Shown: in pieces, positions 34,894-44,953 of the stretch
How the letters are laid out: every line of letters starts with the position of its first letter
Numbering within the stretch: the stretch's first letter is position 1
Assembly (NCBI GenBank): GCA_900312665.1
Contig: ONZQ02000006.1
Location: forward strand, 1,737,990 to 1,801,989
Direction: 5' to 3'
Source of the DNA: Cephalotrichum gorgonifer
Taxonomy: Eukaryota > Ascomycota > Sordariomycetes > Microascales > Microascaceae
DNA length: 64,000 nucleotides
The notes under the pieces: model-generated
The model's database searches: none
Seen by the model: the letters and a program-made list of their open reading frames with translations, nothing else
What the model was told of the DNA's origin: nothing
Made by a program: the position numbers and the translations under genes

Positions 34894-36337
34894 TCATGAT
34901 CTCAGTCCTATCGATACCGTTGCCGTTATCGTCAACGAGGGGCCGGCAGTTGAATCTTGATTCTTCGTCCGCGGGGGAGCGTTCAGCGCGGTCTTGAGCT
35001 CATTCTTCGTCAAACTCTCAATTCCTTTGCTAAGTTTTATAAATGGCTTGCTCTTGAATTGTCCAGGGGCCGGGTAGTATGGCGGCGGCATCCATGACTG
35101 GTAAATTTTCTGGTGGCAAGCCGAAACCTTGAGCTTGAGTGGATGCCGAAGGAGATACTCATTGCAGAGAAAGCAGGCTTTCTTGCTCGTCCCGATGAAG
35201 GGCAGCCGGGGAGTCAAGCTGGGATTACCTTCGTAAAACACGACGAGTTGCATTTCGGCGTGTAGCGTGAGCTCCCGTTTGCATGCCTTGCGCAGTTCCG
35301 CTTCAGCATCATGCGTTTTCAAGCGCCTTTCTAACTGCTCCATTGTCACCGCCCAATCTTCCCTGACAAGGTTCTTGACAGCTGTTTGAAGGGGAGCCCC
35401 CTCGGGTGGGAGATGGAATTTATACGGCTTGGTAGGCTTCACCTCTCGGATTTGAATACCTTCGAAGACATCGGCCTGCTTCACGGCAAGCTTCACCATG
35501 GACTTGATCGCGGCGTGATAGCGAGCGATCTTGTAAAGACTGTTCAGCCAGGGAGGCTGTTGTGTACGGGAAAGCCCGAGCAAGCCCCGAAACTGCTCAG
35601 AATAGTCCCATCTGGCTTGGGACGCCCAGTTGACGAGTACGACCATAGTCGCGGGACTCCAGGTCCTGGGAGATGGGCCCATGAAAGGGCATTTCTCCAG
35701 CCAAGGTCTGAATTCGGACTTTGTCCATATCTCTGGCCTCGCCTGGCCGGAAAGAAGCTTGGAGTGTGCCTCTCGTAGGATATCTCGAAACTCGCCCTTC
35801 CAGACCTTCTCCGCCATTGACTTGATCCGATCTCTGTCCAACTCGACAACCAGGCGGAGAATCTCGGGCTCAGCTTGCATTGACGACTTTTCTACCATCG
35901 GACCCTACCGCGTCAGCAAAAACCCCTTTAGAGAGAATTTTTTTCGTATTGAAAAGCAGCTTACCTTTTTTGGCAACTATCTGAAGTATCCTCAGCACCC
36001 CTTCAAGGCCACTCAGGACCTCGCGCGTCAAGCCGTGGTTGCGAGCGACGCGCAGGATGGCCCGGGCGGCCGGTTCATGCTGTTCCAGGCAGACGGCCGA
36101 GGCGGTCTCTGCGCCCGATCCGGACGTCGAGCAGATGAGGGCAAAGGAGTCGAGGAATTTCTGCTTGAGCTGCTGCCCGCCCAGGAGGTCGCCTTTGGGG
36201 TCATCGTCGAGGGGGGTCCTCGTGGGGTCGCCTCGGACGGGCTCGATCAGGCGGAGTAGCGCCGCGTGTATCACGAAGCGTCTGCGGTCCGGTGCGCTTA
36301 TCTCCGTCAGGGATGTATTATTTGAGGATGCGGGCAT
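34894..36337 (-). CDS. OTT_1508-like deaminase-fold protein
   Basis: 456 aa in two exons (35965-36337 and 34894-35891, phase-1 intron). The C-terminal half carries a cytidine-deaminase-like zinc site: HAEMQLVVFY (His-Ala-Glu) at about residues 345-354, and SKKACFLCNEYL (Cys-x2-Cys) about 30 residues later. This spacing and the IGTSKKACFLC block match the fungal OTT_1508-like deaminase family, whose substrate is not established. The N-terminal half is helical with no known domain. All zinc-binding and catalytic residues expected for the fold are present. It lies on the same strand as the dynamin-like gene, with about 650 bp between. Splicing was set by frame; using the nearer TAG at 35900 would break the reading frame. 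Confidence 0.82.
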
Positions 36338-36841
36338 TCTGAGGCCATGGGGAGAGTTCGATATTGGGGAGATGCCTGCGGCAGTGTGACAAAAGGAATT
36401 GTTTGGGCGAGGAAGAGATGGGTGCTGAAGCAGGAGAGGGGAGCTCTAGATTCCGTATCGTGTTAGGTTAGTTCTACGCGATAGCATCGAGGGAGACTCG
36501 TATCTACCTTCTACACTCATCTGTTCTGACGTAATGGGTGGCCGTACACATTTGATTGGGCCACGTCGTGATGCAAAGGCGCTTGGTTCTGACGCAGGTT
36601 GCATGCACCATCCAGCCAATGGCGTATTAGCAAGCTTGGCCAGCCTCCTGAGGGCCAGCACTCCTCTGCATAGCGCTACATACCTCGTATATTTAAGGCC
36701 CAGCCTTCCCTGCCGGTCCTCCCTGCTGGTCCTCCCTGCTGGGCCTCACTGCTGGTCCTCAATTCCCCACTCTTATCTGCAGTAATCCTGCCGCCAAAGC
36801 CCAACTTGCGCGAACATCCAATTTCTCACCCCCGTTTCGTC

Positions 36842-37063
36842 ATGGTTTCTTTCCAAGACGAAGATGAGGCCTCTTACGAGGCCAGCTCCTCCGAAGAATG
36901 GCCCACTTTCTATGTAGACCTGCACTTGTCCAATCTGACTTTGGCGACGGGCACACTCCCCGGCGGTTGCGAGGCCGACGCAACGATCGATCCGGCGCGG
37001 TTGACACGACACTATGTCTCTAGCGAAGTTTCCGACGCCGACGCGCCCATTCAGCTACCTTGA
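36842..37063 (+). other. Open frame upstream of and in frame with the C2H2 gene
   Basis: ATG-initiated frame of 73 codons (MVSFQDEDEASYEASSSEEW...) ending in TGA. The next ATG of the zinc-finger gene is in the same frame four codons later. It may be an upstream ORF, an original N-terminus cut off by a nonsense mutation, or a first exon with unrecognised splicing. Confidence 0.45.
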
Positions 37064-37072
37064 GGTGCTGAC

Positions 37073-37606
37073 ATGATGTCACCATCCCTCTCAGGCACAC
37101 CTGATGCTACTGAGACCGTGGAACATTTGGTGTATGACGGTGTCGGGCGCGAAAGAGCGGCAGATGTGGGTTCCCCTGTCTCCCCAGGACCTCCCTTGAC
37201 CGGGAAAAGATCGAAAGCCCGCGTACGGTGCACGTGGAAGGGTTGTGGGCACCGAGAACCCGACGCAGACAAGATGAAGTGAGTCATGCCATTTTCCTTT
37301 TCTCGTCTCTCTCAACGAAACCGTGTTGCTCAAACTTTTATTTTTCGGCTGGGTCTCAGGAAACATGCCGCCGCTCACCGGCGCTGTCCGAAAGACGACT
37401 GCAGCTGGGCCGAGGCTCGGGATTCGAAGAAGAAGACGCGTCATGTTTGGGCACACCATAGGACATGGGCCGTGAGGACGGGGTATCCCCCCCTGAGTGC
37501 GCGGTGCGACCAGTGTCACGCGGGATTCGCGCGCGAGGATGGTGTGAGGCGCCATAAGGAGGAAGTGCATGGGCTCGTGAGACGTGTTAGGAGCTTGAAG
37601 GGATGA
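37073..37606 (+). CDS. Small C2H2 zinc-finger protein
   Basis: Two exons (37073-37278, 37360-37606) give about 150 aa with three zinc fingers: CTWKGCGHREPDADKMKKH...H, which spans the intron, CPKDDCSWAEARD...HVWAHH, and CDQCHAGFAREDGVRRHKEEVH. The fingers are of the irregular CX4C type followed by one classical CX2C...HX4H, as in many fungal orphan C2H2 proteins. It is probably nuclear and DNA-binding; no target is suggested by the neighbours. The start is uncertain because the frame is open upstream except for one TGA (37061-37063). If that codon is skipped or read through, the protein gains a 73-residue acidic N-terminus. Confidence 0.65.
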
Positions 37607-38234
37607 AGGAGTCAAGTTCGGACTGAAAGGTCGGGATGTTGAGACTTAGTGTTGCGCTATGAAATTGGTTATTTTGACGCGAAGGAACCTGCTCCTCAAT
37701 GTGAGAAGCTGCTAGCTGGGCACCAGGTGATTTTCATCCGTATTAATTCAACCTATTCTATAACCGGCCACGCCCCATTTACGCCCTTTTGCCGCTCATA
37801 GAAGCTGATCTCCCCTTAATTCCAAATCGGCTCCCGAGGTTGATAGGGATTTCACCATTAGCAAGTGGAGCTAGATTTGGATGTTGCTGTAAATAAATGC
37901 ATCAGGGTGGAGCCCCGAAATTGGAAACGCGGGGCCGGCGGAACAGCTCCGCAATTGACGACACTTCTGCATCGGACGGAATTCATCGACGCCCCCGAGA
38001 TCCGGGGTTGGGAAAAAACGGGAAAATCGCCAAAGAAACCTTCAGGCGGTCCTTAATACGGCCGTGTGACTCAAATTATCCATGGCTAATATAGAAGAGA
38101 ACGACGAAATAGAGAGGGAGAAAGGATGCGAGGAACGACTGCTACCATAATTCCGCCGATTTTCACATCTCGGCTATCTCTCAAGATCGCGTTTTTCGGG
38201 TTCTCCGATAGAGGCGGAAAAGAGAAAAAAAATA
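37607..38234. other. Intergenic region
   Basis: 3' side of the zinc-finger gene up to the tRNA-like cassette. Nothing recognised. Confidence 0.4.
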
Positions 38235-38344
38235 TGGCAACGGTGGGATTCGAACCCACATCTCAACGCTGTTCAGGAAATCACCGCTTTTGGAAATCAA
38301 ACGCTATTAAACAACGCTGCGCTCTACCATTTAGCTACGCTGCC
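38235..38344 (-). tRNA. Intron-containing tRNA, probably Asn(GTT), copy 1
   Basis: Reading the minus strand, GGCAGCG pairs with CGTTGCC (one G-T) as acceptor stem. The T-arm GTGGG-TTCGAAT-CCCAC is perfect and a discriminator A follows. The D-arm GCTAAATGGTAGAGC has one mismatch. An anticodon stem CAGCG/CGTTG leaves TTGTTT on the 5' side, placing GTT at 34-36, with an intron of roughly 37 nt. Bases 37 (T) and 38 (G) would be unusual, so isotype and exact intron are uncertain. Confidence 0.6.
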
Positions 38345-39446
38345 TTCTGCTTTGTTTTGGGTACCTCTAGGATGGACGTGATATATAACGGAAACTCTGA
38401 TCACGTGGCCCGTAAGTCCCGTGACATGCCGTGGTCAGCGAGGTGGTCTGCGGCAGTGGTGGCTTCGTAGGCGTGGTTTGCGAGGATAGGCGTTGGGATC
38501 TTGAGGTGTCAGTGGGGATATCGAATCGTCCGATGAGGACAAGGTGGGAGAGGCACGATTGCGAGTCCCGCCGGGTAGCCGTCATGGAAGCATGGCTCAA
38601 TTCATATCGTAGGCGGAATGATCGGCGAGATAGGGCAAGGTAGCCCGGTAAGGCCATAACGAAGCGTGGGAGAGGAGCTAAGTGTCGTCGACGAAGCACC
38701 CTCCCCTGGGACGTAGATTGTGTGTGAGCAAGGGCGGCGAGAACCGGACAAAAGACGGGAGGCTAGATGCTCGCAATAGGTTCCGTCGAATATCGGGCAT
38801 GGCAGTTGGATAATGAAATCGACGTTCCCTCGCCGATGGACCAGGAAACGAGTCTGATGGTTGTGAAGTGTGAAGTTGGAAAGAAAGAAAATCGAGGCGG
38901 CGGGGTCGAGTGAGGTGTGAAGTGGGGCCGGCGCACCGGGCCATCCTTCCCCAATTTTTCTGAGCAGGGATTTTCATTGGATAGGCTGGCATGCTTAACA
39001 GCCGAATTTGGCGCTCTGTTCTGACAGTTTGGACCCGTAGTTCCGCGGAACCACTGCCAAACCATAGCGGCTCGATGGTTAAATATAGAAGTTGTAGCGC
39101 GACAAAGCTTGGAAAACGACTTATCGTAAACAGCCCCTGCGACAGCTGCATTAAGCATTGTTCTCCTAACCCTCTTGCATACACAGGTATCATTTGCTAT
39201 TTACCGGTTTGGGTATCTGAAAATTTCAAGTAGTTCTCTTGACATAATGTTTTTACGGCCCCCTTATAGACCAGGACAGTTATACCCAAAAACAGTTCTT
39301 AAACAAGCCAGTTCCTATATTTCCTATTCCTTATATTCTGAGATCTAAAGTTACATGTAAAGATATTTTTACTATAATAACGGGACTAATCATGACAACT
39401 GAAAATACTGACTAGTGATGATGACGTTGTCTTCCTGTATTCAAGG
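38345..39446. other. Intergenic, partly AT-rich
   Basis: From the tRNA to the RTC4-like pseudogene. The last 300 bp are AT-rich. The first 50 bp resemble the flank of the second tRNA copy. No gene was recognised. Confidence 0.4.
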
Positions 39447-40656
39447 ACTTTGGATACAGGAGCCGATGATGAGGGTGAGAGTGGAGCTCTTGCCCCCGAA
39501 GCTCCAAGCCGGATTTCTCGCGGCAGGAAACGGGACCTGTCATCTCCCTCGCCCCCCCAAAAGCGACAGAAAGCACGCAGTAAGAGCCCGCCACCCATAT
39601 TATCTTCTCACAGGCATGCATTGACGAAGTAAGATGAACCGTTAGAAACGACAGTCCCTCGGCTAATATTGACGCCACCGCCAACGTTGCCAGCCTCCGA
39701 TCTACTATCTACGCCCGATCCCGATCTCGATGGTGACATCGTTACTTCGAGGCCCTACTCTGACGATCTCATGCTAGATTCGCAGTGTTCTTGGTGTAGA
39801 TAACCCATCGATAGGGACTACCTCCAGAAATTCGCTGGCGAGTCCCGCATGGCTTGGTCGGTGCAGAAAGACGTCTACGACGAGCATAAGAAAGAGGAGG
39901 CACGAATAGAGTGGGAAGAATGGGGCTACCCCGAGATCGACCGGTCCGCCGCTAATGACCGACTATCATTGCACCGTGACCAACCTGAGGGGGTTCCGGA
40001 GGACAAGCCCACACAGGACATTAACAACGGGAAAATGCAAGATATATTTAGCTCTGGTAAGTACGTGGACTTGCATGGATACTACGGTCCAAAGGGTGTC
40101 AGTGCGATAGAGGATATGTCTTCACTTCTCGGATCTCTTTAGGAAACTCCAGGATAAGTTGGGGTTACAGGAATCGTTTTTTCTTTTTATATAGGATGTC
40201 GTGGTGCCGGAGTTGCTTGTGAAGTTGGTAGTGGAGGATATGGGGCTTAACGAGGATGATGAGGAGGGTGCAAGGGGAATATGAGAGGCGAGCCAGCCAC
40301 TCGGGGCTTTGTTGTGTGCGGAAGAAGAGGGGGTTGTTGATCTTGATGATCTTACTAATACTGTGGTGTTATGGCCCGCTCCAGCGCGAATTCTGTTATG
40401 TGGGACCACAGTGCAGCAGCATGCCAAACACTTCCTTTACCCCAGAACCGAGGCTCCTCAGCATCATATCCCAGAGCCACGGAAGGTCGGTTCGCAGTCT
40501 GGAATCCCTGATGCATGGTTCTTTCCTGTTTTAGTTAGCACTGTAGAGGCGAGGGTTCCCGCGAAGGGGACGACTCCCATAACAATATCCTCAATCCTAA
40601 ACGAAGAATACAGTTGTGCACACAAGTTCCTTCGTCTCGGCAAACTCTCTTTCTAG
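39447..40656 (+). pseudogene. RTC4-like domain protein, degenerate
   Basis: Remnant of a gene of the RTC4-like (restriction of telomere capping 4) family. The first frame shows a basic, low-complexity N-terminus (SRGRKRDLSSPSPPQKRQK), then DEHKKEEARIEWEEWGYPEI and GYYGPKGVSAIED, which match the order of conserved blocks I know from this family. A frame change near 40110 leads into HFSDLFRKLQDKLG, then a TAG, then DVVVPELLVKLVVEDMGL, the RTC4 core, then ARGI, a TGA and EASQPLGALLCAEEEGVVDLDD. Further stops (TAA) interrupt the N-terminal part. The TAG fits CAG-to-TAG at the usual Gln position. Several disabling changes make this a pseudogene. Function in fungi outside yeast is not known. Confidence 0.68.
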
Positions 40657-41377
40657 TCCTTGGTGACGACTTATCGGTACCTCCAATGTATACGGAACCC
40701 CGAGGTTCAGCTACCATTAAAATCGTAGCCAGGAACCAGGAATGCGGGCTTTTCAAGGTACTCACTTATAACCCCAAGTAGCCAGGATGGGCAGAGAATC
40801 AGTCAATCCCCGAGGACAGCACGACAGTGTGCGCCTGAGCAGGCGGCACCTGAACGGATTGGCGAAGATACAAATGCTGAGCTGCCACCCTCACCGATCC
40901 CTTGTCCACACTGACATCGGGCTTCGATTTCGCTCAGGTCATTGTGTGCATCGTGAATATAGCGTTGTCCAAAACCAACTTCCCGCGCTTCGTCTCTTTC
41001 TTTTACAACCATAGTAGATACTTTTAGTACAAAACTTTACCTTGCCAATGGGCACAAAATCGAAGTGGATGATAGTAATCCAAGAGTACTCCTAAGTAAT
41101 ATAGTCAGCACGAGATTATTAGCCCACAGCAACAGTGTGAGATAGGGTCCTCCCCTCCACTACCTTGTCAGCTTGCTAAGGTACATACTCAGCAGCGCAG
41201 CCGACAATAACAGGGGCAACTTCATATGTCCGCAATGTCGCCGCAATCATCTTCAGTGGTCCGCATCAACTTGTATCTGCAATGTAAAGACCAGACTCTT
41301 ACTCCTTTTTCATCATTCATTTCTATGTTAGAGTTGCCAATGTAATTTTAGAAGCCTGATAGATAATTCTGCTCTTC
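40657..41377. other. Intergenic: 3' side of the NB-ARC/TPR gene
   Basis: No gene recognised. Short coding-like strings on the plus strand (around 40830-41010) show no family motif and are interrupted. Confidence 0.35.
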
Positions 41378-43649
41378 CTAGTTTCCACTGACCCATTTGT
41401 TCAAAGAAGAAATTGAGGACCGGGTATGTGGATGATTTAGCCCCAGCCGTTGTTTGCGAAGACGAACACAATCGCGCATCAAGTCAGTAGCCTCTAGGCT
41501 CTTACCAGCATTCTGCCAGGTATGCGCGAGATTGTTCATGCTTGTCAGTGTAGATGGATGGTCCTCCCCAAGCTTCGTCTTGAAAGTCTCCATCACCTGC
41601 ACCTCAAGCTTCTCTGCATCCTCCCACCGGCCCTGGTTCCTATACGTCGACGCCAGGTTAGCCATGCTCGTCAGCGTAGATGGATGGTCCTCCCCAAGCT
41701 TCGTCTTGAAAGTCTCCATCACCTGCACAAAAAGCTTCTCTGCATCCTCCCANNNNNNNNNNNNNNNNNNNNCCGGCCCTGGTTCCTATACGTCGACGCC
41801 AGGTTGGCCATGCTCGTCAGCGTATCAGGATGGTCCTCCCCAAGCTTCGTCTTGCGAGTCTCCATCACCTGCACAAAAAGCTTCTCTGCATCCTCCCACC
41901 GGCCCTGGTTCCTATACGTCGACGCCAGGTTGGCCATGCTCGTCAGCGTATATAGATGGTCCTCCCCAAGCTTCGTCTTGCTCGTCTCCATCACCTGCAC
42001 AAAAAGCTTCTCTGCATCCTCCCACCGACCTTGGTCTAAAATTAGCATTGCGTACATTGATATGCTTGCAATAGTTGCCATGTCCTCCTTTCCTAATGTC
42101 GTCTCGCGAGCCTTCCTCGCCTTGCCAAGCATCCGCTCTGCAATATCATACCTCCCTTGCAACCATGCATACCATCCCCCATTATATAAGAGAGTCGCCC
42201 ACCCTTCTAATCGATCCTCATCCGGTCGGTAATCGAGGGCCGGCTGAATATGTGCAAAGAGACCCCGACAAGTCGCCCAGTTCTCATATTGTCCGGTCGG
42301 AAAGACTGCTGCCATCCGCTCGATATACTGCTGCTTAAACTTCTCCTGCAGTCCAGACGATTCCAGCCACCTCCTCGTCGACAGTTGCACAAGTCTATGC
42401 ATCTCAAATTCGTTCCCTTTATCGTTCACGCTAACCAGACAGTAGTCCCTCAGCATCGCCAGATCGTTTTCGAAATCGCTGTCGTTATCGCTATCCGCAT
42501 CGATGTCTGAGTTATCGTCGCTACTTTCAGAGTCCTGATCTTTAGTCTCATTTAGACCACCTCCTCGCTTTATATGTGGCTTAAGCACCCAGTCAGGGAT
42601 CCCTTGTCGATCGAAGAAACTCATAAACGACAGAAGGTCTGCTGCAGAAGCTCGTCTAGAGCAGATATGATCGAAGGATATCTGCCAGGTCGTCATAACT
42701 GCGTTCGAAGCTGCTCCGTCCCGCCTCAAGTCCCCTCCGGCATCAAGCTGTAAAAGGTTAGTCCTTCTACGATCGTTCTTTTGAAACTCGGCCAGGTACT
42801 TTTCGACCGAGCTCCGCGGCGCCCTCGCTTGTATATAGGCCGCAGCCTGGCTGATGGCCAACGGCACACGGTCGAGTGCCTCTACAAGATCGACTGCTCC
42901 TACATCCGAGAGCAATCGCAACTTCTTCCGTAGGAGCGTAAGGGCATCCGTCTGCACCATCGGTCCGATTTCGATTATATTTTCGCGGCTTCCGGTTAGT
43001 CTCGACGCCAAGTCCTTGTCGCGTGTTGTGATGATAATGGAACCGTTTCGACTCTGTGGCAGGTACGTCGCTAATGGCCGGTCACGCCCGGCTTCGCTCG
43101 CGCCGTAGAACACCTCATAGTCGTCGGCGCTGTCGAGGATCATAATCCATCTGCCGTTTCGTTCATTGGATAGCCAGTTCTGCACAAGAAGCGGTATATC
43201 CGCCTTAGGTCGGCTCCGCCCGGCTAGTTTAACAGTGTCGGCAATCGTCCTAAAGCCTTCTTCGACGCGCGCCTGCTTGCCGGCATGGATCCAGAATATC
43301 CAGATGTCACTACCTGCCTCGGCAATTCGGTGGGCGAATTCGATGGCCAGCTGCGACTTGCCAACGCCGCCCAGGCCCACGAGCGCCACTCGGCCTGCCG
43401 GCACGAAATACCGTCGGTCCATCTGGTCTAGAATGCCTTCGCGGTTGACGAAATCGGGGTCGCGGCAAAAGGGGATCGATGCAAATGGCTGCGGTGGTGT
43501 TTCCGGTCGTTCTGAATTCGTCAGCCAGGATCGGCCTTAACGACGGTAACCTTACCTGGTGGGCAGTAGAACTCTGCATTAATCGTTCCGTGGTTTACCC
43601 CATTTTGCAGACCATGGTTCGATACACTGGCGAGATTAATCTCACCCAT
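41378..43649 (-). CDS. NB-ARC/TPR NLR-like protein (contains assembly gap)
   Basis: STAND protein with two exons (43556-43649, 41378-43511). The N-terminal 31-residue exon, with ASVSNHGLQNGVNHGTINAE, resembles amyloid signalling motifs found at the start of some fungal NLRs. It is followed by FYCPPERPETPPQPFASIPF and an NB-ARC domain with P-loop GLGGVGKS, Walker B-like GRWIMILDSADD and SIIITTRD. An acidic linker leads to TPR repeats of the kinesin-light-chain type, units of 42 residues starting GRWEDAEKLFVQVMET. Twenty Ns interrupt the repeats. Omitting them restores frame to the stop, giving 735 aa. Copies are nearly identical at the DNA level. Such proteins act in non-self recognition and regulated cell death in studied fungi; that role is inferred here. 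Confidence 0.86.
41540..42060 (-). repeat. Tandem 126-bp TPR-coding repeats
   Basis: At least four units of 126 bp (42 codons). Differences concentrate in two spots of the unit: the residue before KTKLGEDH (Ser, Arg, Phe) and the pair after GEDH (Leu-Tyr, Pro-Asp, Pro-Ser). True copy number is unknown because of the gap. Confidence 0.9.
41753..41772. other. Assembly gap (20 N) inside the TPR repeats
   Basis: The flanking bases CCTCCCA and CCGGCCC join exactly as in every other repeat copy. The missing length is therefore zero or a whole number of 126-bp units; 20 is a placeholder. Confidence 0.95.
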
Positions 43650-44953
43650 TGTCAACTTAGGGATGGATATCCCTCAAGCAAGCGAAATAGAGGAGAATAG
43701 AACGAGAAGTGGACGGAAAACTGTATGCCAGGGAGCGGGGTTATTGTGCGCTCTTCCTAGAGTTCTTTCAGCCCTGTTGGTTTGCGACCGAGAGGAGACG
43801 GCAGAGCCGGCTCTCAAATAGGGGGCACCGCGCCACGGCGCAATGCATGTTGCCCAATACCGCTGCCGCTGGCTGCTCTTGGGCCGCTGCTATCAACCCG
43901 TCGCCTTTCTAACCGCTCAACCGCCCAATGGCAAAGGCCGATACCCCATATCCCAGAGCAATACTCAGCCTGAATCTGCACATGCTGCACTGCCACGTCA
44001 GCAGACATGCAGCGTGGACAGTCCGCGGACGCCGCCGCCATCTAGCGATAACAGGCAGAGACCTGTCGTGTCGACGGGGTTGGCGCCGTCATTGATCTCC
44101 TGCCCGGTCTGTGGCCGGTCCATGATTTATCTGCGAAGTCGATGGGATGCCATTTACCGCTCGTCAAAGATTGAAAGCGTATATCCGCTATGGTGTCATT
44201 CGGGGTGTTGGGCTGGAATCCAAAAGTAGTGGGGTTTTCCTCATATAAATAAGTCCTCGCAAGAGCAGGACGATTGCAAGAATGCAGTCTTCAATCAGAG
44301 CGGACGGCATGGTCGGTGATGCTGTGGTGTGTAATACAACGTGTGTACAAACCAATTGAGGTTCGAGGCGAGCCGCTGCCTGCAGCCTTAGAAGTAGTCT
44401 CTAACTTAAGCAGTATGTCAGCAAGCTTGAGATACGATGAAGTCCTAGATTGGTGGTGGGTGAACAGTGGCTGTCTTGCAAAGCCTTAGGCCAATGATCG
44501 ACAGGGAAAAAGGTAGTCGGTGTCGAGCCGTGTTGGTAGTGGCTATGATAGGCTGTATCTTCTGGTGGAGAGATGTATTTGAAGCTATATATTGGATGGT
44601 ATGAGCGCGTTGGATGCCCGAAACGGGCGTTCGTAGAATTTGGAGGCGTTTTGGGCATTTTAAGTGTTTTAGGATAAGATGTGCAGCGGCAACCCCTTTT
44701 CCCGTATACCTAGGGTACCCGCGATCTTAGTTCGAGTTCTGCTCAGACGAAACCCAATCCCGAACAAGTCGCCTTATCAAGAAACGGGCCCCCAATATTC
44801 TGTCACGACCTCGAATGCCGAACTCGCCGGGACGCAGCCTGGCAATATTCTACCATACTGGTCTGTCGGTGGCTGGGGGATCCGCCCACTCGCCTTGGTC
44901 CGACCACACGAAAGGCGCGCGGCAAATATAGCGAAGCAGGCTCCAATGAGGAG
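43650..44953. other. Intergenic region
   Basis: Upstream of the NLR gene and before the chromodomain pseudogene. No gene, RNA or mobile element could be supported. Confidence 0.4.

Noticed and set aside
38235..38344. Suppressor tRNA reading UAA (anticodon TTA) from the alternative loop GTTTAAT
   Set aside because: This needs two wobble pairs and extra bases between D- and anticodon stems; the intron model with GTT fits standard spacing better, and the second copy lacks a 7-nt loop in that register.
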